DNA of 64,000 nt from Ampullaceana balthica (Eukaryota; Mollusca; Gastropoda; Lymnaeidae). Under the pieces are notes generated by a model, which saw only the letters and a program-made list of their open reading frames with translations, did not search any database and was not told the DNA's origin. The position numbers and the translations under genes were made by a program. Where the stretch lies: positions 832,001 through 896,000 of the forward strand of contig CALYLW010000212.1 of the NCBI GenBank assembly GCA_944989445.1. Reading direction: 5' to 3'. This document shows, in pieces, positions 12,601-26,781 of the stretch. Every line of letters begins with the position of its first letter. Position 1 is the first letter of the stretch.

Positions 12601-15600
12601 ACATAAGTTCCGTTTAGAGAGTGAAGGACTAAAAAAGCTTTGCTCTTTCCAAATAAATGGAGGTATGTTTATTTATCATTTATGCAATAACACTAAATTC
12701 AACAGTAGCTGAAAAGTACACTGGTTGGCTCCAAAACTATATGATTCTATGTAGATGTCTGTAATGTGTTTTATAGGATTTTCTAACTATGGGAAAGTAC
12801 CTGAAAGGATATGAATGTTAGCTAACCTTATCCCCATTGAATTTAATCAGTGGCAAACAAATAGTTAGTGCCATTCTTTGCGAGATTAATTATTTACGCT
12901 ATTATATCGTCTCGAAAGTTAAACAAAGAATGTTTGGGATTTTGAAGAAATATCTACCGTTATATTGACATTTTTTTGTGTGTGGAAGGAAAATTGTATT
13001 GAGTTTCAAAACATTTTTTCTCTTGAATTTTTCTTGAAGATTTTTTTCACTTCTTTAATGATTTAGTTGTTTCTTTAAAAAAAATCGTTGTGAAAATATC
13101 GGGACTGATCTGTTTGAAACAACTTTGTTAATTTGTTGACTACTTTATTTGTTAGTCAAATCTTAGGAAAGTTTTTAAACTGCTTCGTGCAACTTGGTGA
13201 CTACGGAGAAGGAACACCTGTTACAATTAAAAGCTAGGAAAAAAGAGTTTTTAATACGTCTTTCGATTTCCTCGCTTTAGGTCGAAATGTAGCGCTGAAA
13301 CAAAATGCCAGTCATGACCCCAATCGTATCAACAGTGATACTTCGAGACTTGCTGTTGATGGTAACACCAATCCCTGTTACGAGTGCAATTCTTGCTCTC
13401 ACACTGATAGTACCATTTCAAAAAAGCCGAGCTGGAATCTGACGCTTTCAAATAAGTATATAATTACACGAATTCTTCTATACAACAGAGATAAGCACAG
13501 TAAGTCAAACATTTTATCAATCTTTGAAATTGCTTTCATAAAATAAATAGTCAGAGATTTTTTAAACGTCCCGAAATGTTGACTATAATTAAGTTGTTAG
13601 TAATTTCCAATAGAATGAAATCCCATTATTTGCTAATCACTTCTTCCTTGAGCACCCGCACGCCTTTTGTAAATGTTCATTATTTTTAGAATATAGCACT
13701 TATATTTTTCAACATTAAATTTCTCTCAAAAGAAAAAAAAGCTTACAATGCTTTTACAAAATAACATTTGTAAGCGGATTTTTTTTCTCCATAAATATGA
13801 TTTTCATTTCAGGTCATCGTCTTGTTGGCTTTCGTGTCTATGGTTTCAGTGAATACGACAACCTTGTTTTTACACATGTTGATAATCGTACGGAAGTGTT
13901 GATGGTATTTGATGTTCTGGACATTCGTCTCAGTCAAAATCCGATTAAAAAACTATCAGTCCTTCTTAACAAAATAGACGCGTTAACATTGTGTGAGGTA
14001 GAAGTGTATGGAGGTAAGAAATGTAAATTTGGTCGACAGACACAGAAAATAGTGCTTGAGTGGAAAGAAACGAAAAGACTTCTTTTGTAGAGCTTTGTTG
14101 ACGTGATTTACACAAAAAAATATTGATGGGTTCATAATTAGTGAAAACATTTTTTAACAAATAAGCATGAAATAGTTTATACATTTTTACGAAATGTGAA
14201 TAGCTAGGCGAATTGGTGGTGTAACTTTAAGCTTTTGAGATGATAGAGCCTTTTTGTATTTTATCCATAGACTTAATTTATAGATCAAATAAATTTTTGC
14301 TTTGTTTTCTATGCAATAATTTGCCCTACATTCTTAACGGTCTCATTTTTATTTAATTTTTGATATTTTATTTTTAATATGGTGATGGAAACATCATTTG
14401 AAATCCTTTATATTAACTCGTAGCGTCTGCTTGCAACTTTTCGGTATCCTATCAAGCTGAAATTTAGCAGGCGGACTTGTGGCAACGAAAAAAATTATCT
14501 GTCATAATTTCACATCGATCGAATGTACTGTAATTATCATAATAAATGTTTAGATGATTTCTATGTATTATTATGTAACGGGTAAATATTTATGCAAGTC
14601 TGTCGTGCTGTTCGTACTATATTGAACATACTTTTATAATATTTTCCGGATCTGTAAACGTTTACGTGCATCGCGCGGTGTGGTTTATATTGAACATACA
14701 TTTTGTTATGTCTTATATACAAAGGATTTATAGTAAAAAAACCTTTGATTTTACGTTTTTTTTGTTGTTTTTTTCTTTAATTTGAAATATCGCTTTTACT
14801 ATCCAATGCTTTATTTTTATTCCAAAAATATTCTTTTAAAAAGATTATTTTTATATTTTATTCAAATTGTTACAAGTCAGGTTTTGCCAACAAAAGAAGA
14901 GATTATTGCTTGGAAAAAAAAAGTCATTAAGTAGTGAAATAGATTTTAACAAAAATAATTAAGCTAAATTAAATTGTATATCTTTTATTAATGCCTACAT
15001 TATAAAGGCATCCGATCGTACTCTAAAGACGATTGCGTTGTCTCCTTCTCCTCTGCCCCCCTCCCCCCGCCTTTCTGCTGGCTCTTCTCTCTCTTTACTC
15101 TTAGTAGTGAGGAAGGCCTCTGCAACTTGAGTACCCTCCCATAACTTTGACCTGTTAGAGATTGCGCTCCTTCGCAAAGCGCCAGTAACATGTCATTCTT
15201 GCAGAGGTACTCATGCCCAAAAAATAGCAATTGGTGACCCCCCATTCTTGCTCGAGACTCACAGAGAAATTTATCTTCTCTCCAGTGGCAAAGTACCTGG
15301 TTCTAACGCCATACCAGCTGAGGTCTACATGGAGGGGGCAACAGCCCTAACTGAAAGGCTCCAACCAGCTGTTTCTCTTGATATGGCAGCAAGAGACGAT
15401 CCCGCAGGACTTCAAAGATGCCTCCATCATACATCTATATAAGCTAAAAAGAAGTAGACAGGCGTGTGACAACCACAGAGGCATATCCCTGCTTTTTATC
15501 GCTGGAGAGATCCTTGCCAGAAACCTGCTCAACCGCCTCACAGTCCACCTTGACAAAGTGTCAATGATTTACTTTTATATGTAACTCTTGTAGGCGTTCT

Positions 15601-18600
15601 CTCAATACAAAACCTTGTACACAATAATCCTCTGAAGAACTTGTTTCAATAAAATAATTTTAATATTTATACTTTGTACAAAGAAACACAATTTGAGGTT
15701 ATACAACGTGGAATCCTGAGGCACACACATTCCATCCTTCCACCAGGGAACTTCTCTGACAACTGATCCCCCACCTCCTTAGCCAATGGGAACGACTCTT
15801 TATTCCCGCGCTTTCACTCACGTGACCTCTCCGTCATCCATCATGTGATTCATACGTGACACAAAGGACTCCTGCCTGAAAGTCAGTGAGGTTTCCGAAA
15901 AGAGCGAGAAAAGCATCGACATGGTGTTCGCTGCCAGACAGCTGCATTAGAAATGTCTGGAGCACAACTTCGACCTGTTTTCTACCTATTTCTACCTGAC
16001 CAATGTTTTTGACACCGTTGGCAGAGATGGTCTGTTGAAGATCATGGCAAAGTAAGGTTGCCCAAGAAAATTCATTGTCTTGTACAACAATTATATGAGG
16101 GCATGCAGGCCAGAGTGCAGGAAAGTGGAGAGTCTTCTCATACTTTCTCAGTCACAAACGGGGTCAAGCAGGGCTGCGTCCTGGCACCAACACTGTTTAG
16201 CCTCAGTTTTTCCGCTATGCTGACAGAGGTCTACAGAGACGAGAATGTTGGTGTCAACCTGAGGTACCGCACAGATGACAAACTGTTTAACCTTCGGAAG
16301 CTCCAGGCAAAAACCAAGGTTATGACAGACATCATCATAGGCACGCTTTTGCAGATGACTATGCCTTCAACGCTGTCTCAGAAGCCGACATGCAACGCAG
16401 CGAAAACTTGTTTTCCAACGCCTGCACACACTTTGGTCTGCAAATCAACACTAAGAAGACTTAGGTCTTCCATCAGCCCGCGTCTGGAAGACCCTACGTT
16501 TAGCCCAACATCACTGTCAAGGGCCAGAGACTCAACACAGTGCACAGCTTCACATACCTAGGGAGCACACTGTCTCAAAATGTCCCCATAGATGACGAAG
16601 TGAACGTCAGAATGGCAAGAGCCAGCTCCACTTTTAGCAAGTTGTACCCACATGTCTGAAACAGAAGAGGCATTACCATCCAGACCAAGCTGAAAATGTA
16701 CAGGGCAAGTGTGCTCCCCACACTGCTATATGCTTGTGAAGAAACTTGGACTGTATGTCAGCGCCATTCTAGAAAGCTTAACCACATTCATACAAGAATC
16801 CTCAGGCAGATCCTTGTCATAAAGTGGCAGGACAAACACAGTGGTACTGACCAAGGCAGGTATTCCCAGCATCTTCAGCCTCCTGATGCAGTCCCATCAT
16901 CCCTTGGCAGGGCAAGTGGTCCAAATGCTGACGAGAGACTGCCAAAGACAATCTCCAATGGCTAGCTCCAGCATGGCCAGCGGTCCCATGGTGGGCAAAA
17001 GAAACGTTTCAAAGACACACTGAAAGCCTCACTAAAAGCGTTTGCCACCAGCCCAGACACGTGGAAACGAGCTGCAATGGACCGATTCACCTGGCTTTCT
17101 TCCATCCGCGAAATTGCCAAGTCATGCGAGGCAAACCGGATTACCGCCGCAGAAAAGAAGAGGCAAGCATGAAAGGCCCGAGCTGTCAACTCTCCCTTAG
17201 ATGTCCCACTCTTCCCTTGTCCTTTCTGTTCCCGAACCTTCCGTACAAGGATCGGCCTCATCAGCCATCTGCTCAACCACAGACAGAGCCAGTCCCAGCA
17301 ACCCTCGGATGACTAGAGTGGTCCTTGTCGAATTGACGGACTAACGAACAACACTCATGGGGAGGCAATGGCAACATTTTTTTATATGTCCAATTTCATT
17401 GCTCTTTATTAAATTGGTCTATTAGAATTACTCCAAGCCCATCTTGTGTCTATCCACCGCAGGTGTCTCTCACTCAGGTTTGAGTGCATGCTTAACAAAT
17501 AGCTTCTCCTGCGCACCTCAATGAGTGTGATTTTATCCGTCCACTTGGTGTGTGGGATCCGTTACAAGCATCGCAATTGTAAACACATGAGAGTATTCAT
17601 TTGCTTTGGCGTAGATCGTCTTAAACTCTTCTTTAAAGTAGTGTGCTTAGCACACAAGCCTGGTACACAGTCACAGTGATATTCATCACATCTGTGAACT
17701 GCGCATTTTTACTTACTCTTTGGTTTAGCCTTGCCGTCAGCGATGTGGCTTTACCGATTCTGGTTTCTTTTTTATCCTCCAAGGATAGTATGCTTGTCAT
17801 GTTGCTGATAAAGTAGGTTCAATCCTCGACAAAATCCAAGATGTATCCCTAAATGCATGTTTCTGTACTTGGTCTCATAAAGATGCTTGTTATGCTTACA
17901 GTAACCCCGAATATCTTACACGCATCCGAGAAACATAATTAGCCCCTACGACCACGCGGTCATGAAAAAAAGAGGGGTTTGAATTAATACTCATTTCAGC
18001 GCAGAATATGCTTGTCTCGCCTTGTGATTTTCTTGTCTGTCTTTGACTTGAGTGGAGCTTAATTTAAGATTAAGGTTTCCATGACTCTTTTATGCCTATG
18101 TACGTATTTTGATTAGCAGGAGATTAGTCACTTTTACAGAGATCCACCCAAGATGTATTGGCACAAGAACGTGCAGTCTTTCTAGCATTTCTGAGACTTT
18201 GCAGTGTGTCAAGTCTTCTGGCAGCATTGTAGGCTAAAATGAATTTAATTTATATTTGTCTCCATCAAGGGTTCCATAGTCTCACTTTGGGCCTCCAACC
18301 AATCTGCCAGAGTGGTGCTGCATAAGATGACGTCAAGGCGGAGCCATTTGGCATACATGTGTTCTGTATCAGCACCTATTGCATTGCGAGGACTTAGGAC
18401 GCCTTTCAGTGATGTATAGTCGATCATTTCAGATCCAATCATAATGTGAAGCTATTTCCTGATTTTAGAGCAACTTTATATGGCGTGTATTTATGCGTGT
18501 TTCACGTTTGTTCTTTACGTGACGCTGTGTTCTTGGGATTATTTTCTTCGTTTTGTGGCCAAGAAGTGGTCTATGATGCAGTCGGCACATTGGTAGCTGT

Positions 18601-21600
18601 GTGTTTAGAGTACATTGTGATAAAGAGATCAAGCTAGCGCCAGTACTTTGGATTGTTTTCATTACACTTTTTGGATGTTTTTGCATTTCAAGAATGTGTT
18701 AGTTATACACATAAAATGAGTACCGCATAACTCGAGAAGTCGCTGGTCATTGTTATTGATTTTTCAAATACCATGGGCAACAATAATTGTTGACAAGGCT
18801 TTGTGGCCTGCTCCTACTCTGGCTGTCATGTGTGGGGCTGTTTGCGTATACAGGGTTCAAAGGCTCGTAAAAGGTGTCTTTATTTTCTGTTTCAGTCTAG
18901 AGAGTTGGTGCATACTGGCTGAGGACATGCGCTGCACTTGCTATGTGCCCCTAGTTCAATGAATGACATTAATAAATTGTTGATGGAAAAACAAAACAAC
19001 AGCTGCCATGTCATATAAAATTATAGTTTGCTTCCATTTCCGCCCTTGTAAACCAGCCATGGCTCTAGTATGAGGCTACGTCAATGCTGAACATAGTGTA
19101 ATCCTAATCGATAATTGATATCTTTCTCATATCTTCTGTTGCTGAAGAGTCATAGCGGATTGCAGGGTGCATAGTTCAGAAATTTCAGCTTGCTAATTGA
19201 AGTGCTGGAAATCTCTTGCATGTTGACTTGAATGCTTTGATTCCAATGCAAAATGGGTCGTATATGCTTACACAGCTCGCTCTCTCTCTCTCTCGACCGT
19301 CTGGAATAACTCCTGGAGCTTTGCCCCTTACTGATAACTGATTAGATAACTAGCAACTGCCGTTCCATGTGATGTGCCTTTAACCGAAGTTTGAGTGACC
19401 GTTCCAGGTTTGAGTAGATGTAAAAAAACTGGCTACGATAGATAGACTAGGCAGTGATTTTTTTGAAAAGCCAAATGTTGTCAAGGCAGCAAATCCTTAT
19501 TTTCCATTGCAGACTTTGACTCTCCAAGTTTGACGTTGTAGTAATAGTCATATATATATATATATAATTCACCAGAACAAGATCACGTATTGTGCAAATG
19601 TGCATTATCATCATTGGGGTCGACCAATGAAGCGAAAAGGGTTCAAAAGGGGTGGGCATGTTTCGAGACAAACAATGCTTCTTGCGTTTATTTGCGCTGT
19701 TCCTTCACAGAATAATATGTTGCTTGTAGTGTAGTGGTTATCACGTCCACCTTATATGCTGGAGGTACTGGGTTCAAGCCTCAGCGGAAACATTTTAAAA
19801 ATTTAAAAAAAATAAAATATTTGTTTGTATCCATGTTTCTTTTCCCCATGTTTTTGCAAACATGGCTGACTCTCGCTAGGGTTGGCCAATCACAGTTTAT
19901 GGTTGGCAAGCTAGATTGGTGCAGTATTTAACCGCAGTGCGCATCTTTCTAGACCATCATTCACGTTGTTATGATTTCTTCGTGTTGTAGTGTGTGTCCA
20001 TTCTTTCCGCATTTTCTTTGTACTATCTATGAGCAAGTCAGCGGCGTATGCTACGCCATGGGTCGTATCTAGTTTATCAATAATTGTATTGTGGTTTAGC
20101 GTGGGCTAGAACCCGTGACCTCAACAACAACAAAAAAACAAAAAAGCTTTATGAAGCTTTTGAGGCGAGCGCTTTATTGACTTCGCTATCCAGACTATAT
20201 CTATTTACCCTTTTGTTAAAACAAATAATATAAAAATTGTTTTCCGTACAACTATTGTTGATTTTAAAATGAGGTGTAATTATTTTAACGGCATTCTGTT
20301 GTTTTTTACTCCTTAAACACACACGCACACATACACACACAAAACCGTATAGAATGTACTAACGACACTTGGAGCCTCGAGTGTAAATCATGTTCTCGCT
20401 GCAAAGATTCATCATGTGACAAATATACGGGAATGTGCCACAACGGTTGTTCTGCGCAAAGAATTCCCCCTAATTGCACTGAAGGTTGGAGTTGTATAAA
20501 ACATACACTTTCTTTATCTAATGGTTAACTATGTCGTCTTCGCTAACTACCTCTCTTGAACGCCTCTTTGTCATATCCAGTTCCATCAGATCATATGTTA
20601 TTTACATCTGTATACTTTTATTTATTGAATACACCTTAACTTATGGCCATTTTAGCTATGCCTTGTCTATAAATTCCTTCTCATAACTCTATTTCTATCC
20701 TCTTCATATCTTTCGTTTTTGCACTTAAATTAACACTATATCAAAACGTATATTTTCAAACATGCATGCTTCAACCCAGTCTACTTGATATTGTGTGCAT
20801 CTACATGCAACAAGTCTCTTCAAAGTATGTCTATTTAATTCCCCTGATCCCCGCCTAATTAATCTCCCCCCCCCCAAAAAAAAATGTACTCATGAAATAT
20901 TTCTCGTCACAGACTACAATAGTAAAACGGATTTTGTCAATAGGCGCAAACGTACAAATTTATTGTAATTCTTTAGATACACATCAATAATTATAAATTT
21001 ATCTCAAACAATCTAGTAGATATAGTTTTAAATGTGTTATTACATTGTATATGAAACTATAAACTATATCTAATTTTTAGAGTGGTTTTATTCTTAATTC
21101 AAAGGTTTAAAAAAAGGATCAAATGTTTACTGAAGTATAACTAATATTTTTTTAACAGAACTTAACTTTCAAAATATTGAGTTATAAAATTTAAACACCA
21201 TTTTGAAATATAAATTTTGCTAAAAATCTATTTTCGAAACCCGTTTTATTGAAAATATTTGTTCAAAGGGGTGGCCTCTACGGGGCTCGACGGAGGATTA
21301 AGGTCGTGGACCTGACCGCGTTTACTACGACCTGAAACCGACAACTCCTGGCAGGCAATTTCGAAGGCCGATAAGTTAGGTGTTAGGTGCTACTTATATA
21401 TGATTACAGTCGCTGTACAGATCTTAGACAAAGCATCTTAAATGCACTGTCGATGATGAAAACCAAAGTACCCGTTGAGGGTCAGGTAAATCAGAAGCGA
21501 CCGTTTCATCCCCCTCGTTTTAATAGCAACGCCATTGAGCGGTGCCGGAGTAGGGCCAGGAGCGCCAGTACGAATTAGCAAAAGGAACCGCGAAAAACGC

Positions 21601-23523
21601 AGTGGACGCCAGCTCTGAGGAAACCCTCCTGTGGGGGTTGCACCCTATGCAGGTCATTGATGATTCACCGCATAGCGGCGGACCTAACCATTGAGACTTG
21701 TATGTTTTGCAGGGGTGGCGGCAAAGTGGTAGCGGGTCGTAGTAGGGAAATTCCATCCCTCCTTGTGAGGCCAAACTTAGTAGGAGGTATCTTCGACTGG
21801 GGAGGGGGCCAGATAGCTGGGAGGGTCTTCCAGGAAGACCCATGAAGAGACTAGGCTCGGGGCTTTTGATTTTCTTCGACTTGTAGGATCATTAGTTCAA
21901 AGAGGAATGGATGAAATAGTGAAAATGTACATATTTTACAACTAAAGCATCATATACTCCTAGGTGGGTAGATTTAAAGTTATCATTTAACAATAATTTA
22001 ACAAGCAACAACAATAAAAAAAATAATTATAATAATAATTAAAATAATCGTAAAAACTGTTTCCATTTAATCCACAATTGGATAAAATTTAATCCATTAA
22101 AGTTTTTTTTTCATTTCTGAGCAAATAAAATATCATCTAAACACGTATCAGATAAGATTTATTAAATTCTTTAGTTTACATTCCGTTTAAAATATGTCAT
22201 ATCTTGTATAACACTTATTAAAATTATTTATTCACATTTTCAAAGAATGCCATCCCGGTACTTGGGACATAAATTGTGAGAGTAGTTGCTCCCATTGCCA
22301 CCACAACTCATGTATTGCAACGTCGGGACTTTGTGAGATAGGATGTAACGGATTCTCAAATTTTCCTCAGTGTAATGTTAGTAAGTACAGTCGAATTCAT
22401 TTTTATCAACTTTTATTGGACTTTAAAAAAAAATTCAAGTTATTTCTCGGATACCAAACTTGATTCTTTCCAGAAATTTGTTGGTAAACAGAAAGGTTCG
22501 TATTCAGAAACATTGTAATCAAATAAAGAGAAAAAAATACGTGTTAAGATAAAAGAAACTTTTTTTTTACCAGCATCCCTTCGTTAAGCTAATAAACTCA
22601 CATAATTTTTAAATAACCTTATTGGATAAGGAGATACATTTACTTAATTAAGTAAATATTTCATCTAAATGAAGGTGGAAATAATATAATAGATTTAGCC
22701 ATCGAGCGCTTTTACAAGTTTAATCGAACTGTTTGTATTTCATGATTATCTATTTAATTTCTTTTCCTTCGTAGTTACACAAGTCCGATCCTTGAGAGAA
22801 AAATATTTCGTTAATTAGACACACAGTTATGCGGTTAGTTTGAAAACTAAAGAAAAAGGCCAAATAAACACACGGTCGAAAATAAATGCGACACAGACGC
22901 TAGCAGTAATTCGAAATTTAGGTATTAGCCTTTGGATTTAAGGACTACCTGCCTTATGTTTATACAATCATCGAACATATTTATCACACGTTAAACCAGG
23001 CTCTTCAATCTTCTCTCTTTTCATGTCTCTCTGTCTCTCAATCTCTCTGTATTTCACCGTTTTTTGTAACGAGAGGTACTGTTATTAAGGAACCTGTTTA
23101 GTTCTTGACTCTATTTGTTCGGAATTTGAAGTAACTCTTAATTCATGAAATTTAGCATGGATTTCAAATAATCCTCTCTAAATAGAATTGCTAAAAAATT
23201 GTCTTAGTTTTCTTACTCTAATCTTATATCATGCTACAAAAAGTCTCGTAATCAAACAATAATAATCTAGTTAACGACATTTAAAAAATGAACAAATTTC
23301 GTCGAAAAGAAATATCATATTTGTGAGCAATATTTTATTTCTTCAAATGGTTATCATATTCCATTTTTCACGCAATACAAGATTTTTGGTGTCGTTTGAT
23401 TCAAGACAGCGAATACTGCAACAAATGCATGCAAAAATGAAACGATGATATATTTCAATATATAACAAAATTTATAAAAAAACAATTTAAAAAAAAATAT
23501 TATGATGTTGCAATACCTCGTTA

Positions 23524-23587
<64 letters not shown>

Positions 23588-23834
23588 GAATTTTTAAAAA
23601 CAATTTTTTAAATTATCAAAATTAGTTGAAATGTAGTATATATTTGTTAAGTATTATGACTCTAATGTCTAGGAGTATTAAATAATTACATTTGGCTCTA
23701 GCCCCCAGTACTACAATACGTAAGTACGAGTTTGAATCACACACACAACTACATATAACTACTACTATATCTAAACACATACAAATAATGACGCACAACA
23801 CCTCTTTATACAAAAGAGATACTATTTAATACAT

Positions 23835-23894
<60 letters not shown>

Positions 23895-26750
23895 ATATAT
23901 ATATATATACTAGAAAAATTCCCGCACTTTGTAGCGGGAATGTGCTGACCCTTTATCCAATTATTAGTTGCTGGTTATTACAATTTTTATTTGCCAAGTT
24001 AAATTTCAGATTCATCTATTTAGTTAAGATCTTATGAGAAACAGAGATATGCCATTTTACAGCGTGAGTTGTTTTCACTTTATGCAGTGCCTTTTAACAT
24101 AACCTTACTATTTAAAAGATATGATTCATTAAATAATGATTCTTACCGAACATAATAACTAAATTTACAATTTCATTCCCACTTGTACAAAATTAACATA
24201 ACTTAAAGGCTTTCCAGAAAGAGCTCTACCACCCTCGTCACTCCAAAATGTGATATATAATTACGAAACTACATCGTATCACAATTGTAAGTTATATAAT
24301 ATTTGTAACCACGTCTATGAGATAAAGAACATGTGGCACTAACCCTTTAAAAGGCAAAAGCCAAGTGACTCATAGCGCAAAGAAACAAAATTATAATTGT
24401 ACTTTCTAAAATAGTTTTAAAAAACAAAAAACGGTCGTATTAAAATAATATCAAAAAAATGTGCACACCACATTTAGGCAATATAGAAAACTGGCTGCAT
24501 AAAATAAAGTCTTGTTATAAAGTAAATGCACTGGACCGAAATAAATCCTTTGTTCTAACAGGGAAATAATATTTAATATTTTTTATGTCTTTAAATTTTA
24601 CGATTTATATGTACGGTTTATAACCAATGTGTATAATTTCAAAAAGGAATCTTTTTTTGTTCCCTATTTCCGATAAGGCATCATATTTTGTAAATTATAT
24701 TCAATGCACACACAAACACACCAGATTTTATATCTGAAAAGTAAAATAAAAATGAAAAAATAAGATTCAAACGTCTGTTAATATGTGCATCTAAAAAATG
24801 ATTAAAAGGCAATTTTAGAAATGGCCTATGCTATTATGAATACAAAGGAATGAACATAAAAACATTCAATTCGCAATTCATATTAATTAAATGTTTTCAG
24901 GACCACTTCATTAAATTTAGTCAAGTTTTGTTAATGCGTTAGGTAGCGAAAGTTTATAATGTATAGTGTATATAAAGCTTAAGTAAACTATTTTAAAGTG
25001 TAAGTTTATTTGACTTAGGCCATCACTTTCAACATACAAATAAACTCGCTACATATATGGTTTTTAATTAAATCTCGAGTGATGAATTAATTTTTTTAAA
25101 ATCCCAATTTTATTCATTGCATGTAAAATATTAATACAATGCATCTTGAAAATAATTGAAATAAAATAATTTAAACGCATATGTAATATATAAAGCTCAG
25201 TTGATATTTTTATCTTTGTTTGTTTGTATCCATTAAAAAAGGCCACTGCTTTGTTGACATTTTTTCCAAAAGATCTCTGCCACTGTCGTCACTAAAAAAG
25301 CTCTTATATATTTATCACACTGCATCGTAACACAATTGTAATTATTAGAATATTTGCAACAGCGTCTAAGAGATAAAGATAATAAAGATGAATAAAGAAA
25401 TTAGGATATATTCCTAATTTTAAAAAAACAAACAAAACAAATCAATTTTATTTTAATAACGCATGTGAAACCATGACAATAATTGATGTTAAAAATGGCC
25501 TATGTTAATCCATCATAAAAAGGAGTGAACATAACATATTCAATTCCCAATAGAAAATAATTAAGCGTTTTCAGGATCACTTTATTTAGTTTAATCTACT
25601 TATGTTAATAGGTCTGGTAGCCTAAGTTTAAATAGTATAACTATATAGGTTATGTAAAAAGCAATAGCTTATGTAAAAGACAAACAAAATATAAATGTTA
25701 TATTAATAGGACACAGCTAAATTTAAGATGCGTACACGAAAATGTGCGCACGGTAATCAGGCGATAAAAGATTTTAGAACGTGCACCGCTAAAAATGAAG
25801 CCTTGAAAAAAATACTGACACAATTATTACATAAATAGGTTTTTATCAAATGTCGAGTTATGGAGCAAAAATGAATTAAAACAAATTCGCAATTAAATTT
25901 AAACGTGTAAACAATTAAATCTAATGCATCGTGTAGCAGTTGTAATTAAATATGTTTACGTGTCTATCTAATATATAGAACAGGTAGAATTTGAGATCGT
26001 ACTGTCGAATAAGTTCCAAGCCCTACGCGAATTACTTTCAGACGAGACCATTGAAGGAAAGTGGCAAATCGTGAAAGAATCAGTCCAATCAACACGCAAA
26101 GAATGGATAAGTCCAAGAATGCAAAAGAAAGGAATGCATGCGAACGATGAACCAAATATGACATGAATATATTGGAAATAAAATTCATGTGATCTCTCTA
26201 AGATGTATATGTAAAGAGGGGAGCTGATGTTGCCCGAGACCACCATCTTCTTGTGAGCAGTCCAAAAATGCAAAAGAAAGGAATGCATAGATTGTTCTTT
26301 CCAATCATGAAACGATTTCGACTCTTGTCTATAAAAGTGAAAAAAAATTAAGCAAATATAGGCCACATTTGTGAGCAAAAGTAATCTCTTTTAAAGTAAA
26401 AATAGATGTCTATAATACAATTTATTTTGTAAAGACCAAAATTTTCTCATATTTAACAGTATGCTATGGTGGAAGTTGGGGTGTCAACTGCAGCTCTAAT
26501 TGTGGACATTGTCACGAAAATTCTTGCGACTCTAAATTGGGATTGTGTCAAACTGGATGTAATGGCTTTTCCAACTTTCCTAATTGTACTCAAGGTTAGA
26601 GTTTTTCAAACATAACGAAAACCTAAACATCTTTATATTCTTTATATTTGCCGAATATTTTTAAAAAAAATATATTAATTTAATATTATTGTGGTTTTTT
26701 TTCTCAGACTGCCAGAAAAATGAGATTTCAAGAAAAAAATATTTTAAAAG

Positions 26751-26781
<31 letters not shown>

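Noticed and set aside
23526..23910. Replication origin or scaffold attachment site at the (TA)n tracts
   Set aside because: (TA)n microsatellites occur throughout the window and no further evidence supports a function.
25964..26378. 136-codon minus-strand frame before exon A1
   Set aside because: No family resemblance; composition is that of AT-rich intron, and no splice or start context supports it.
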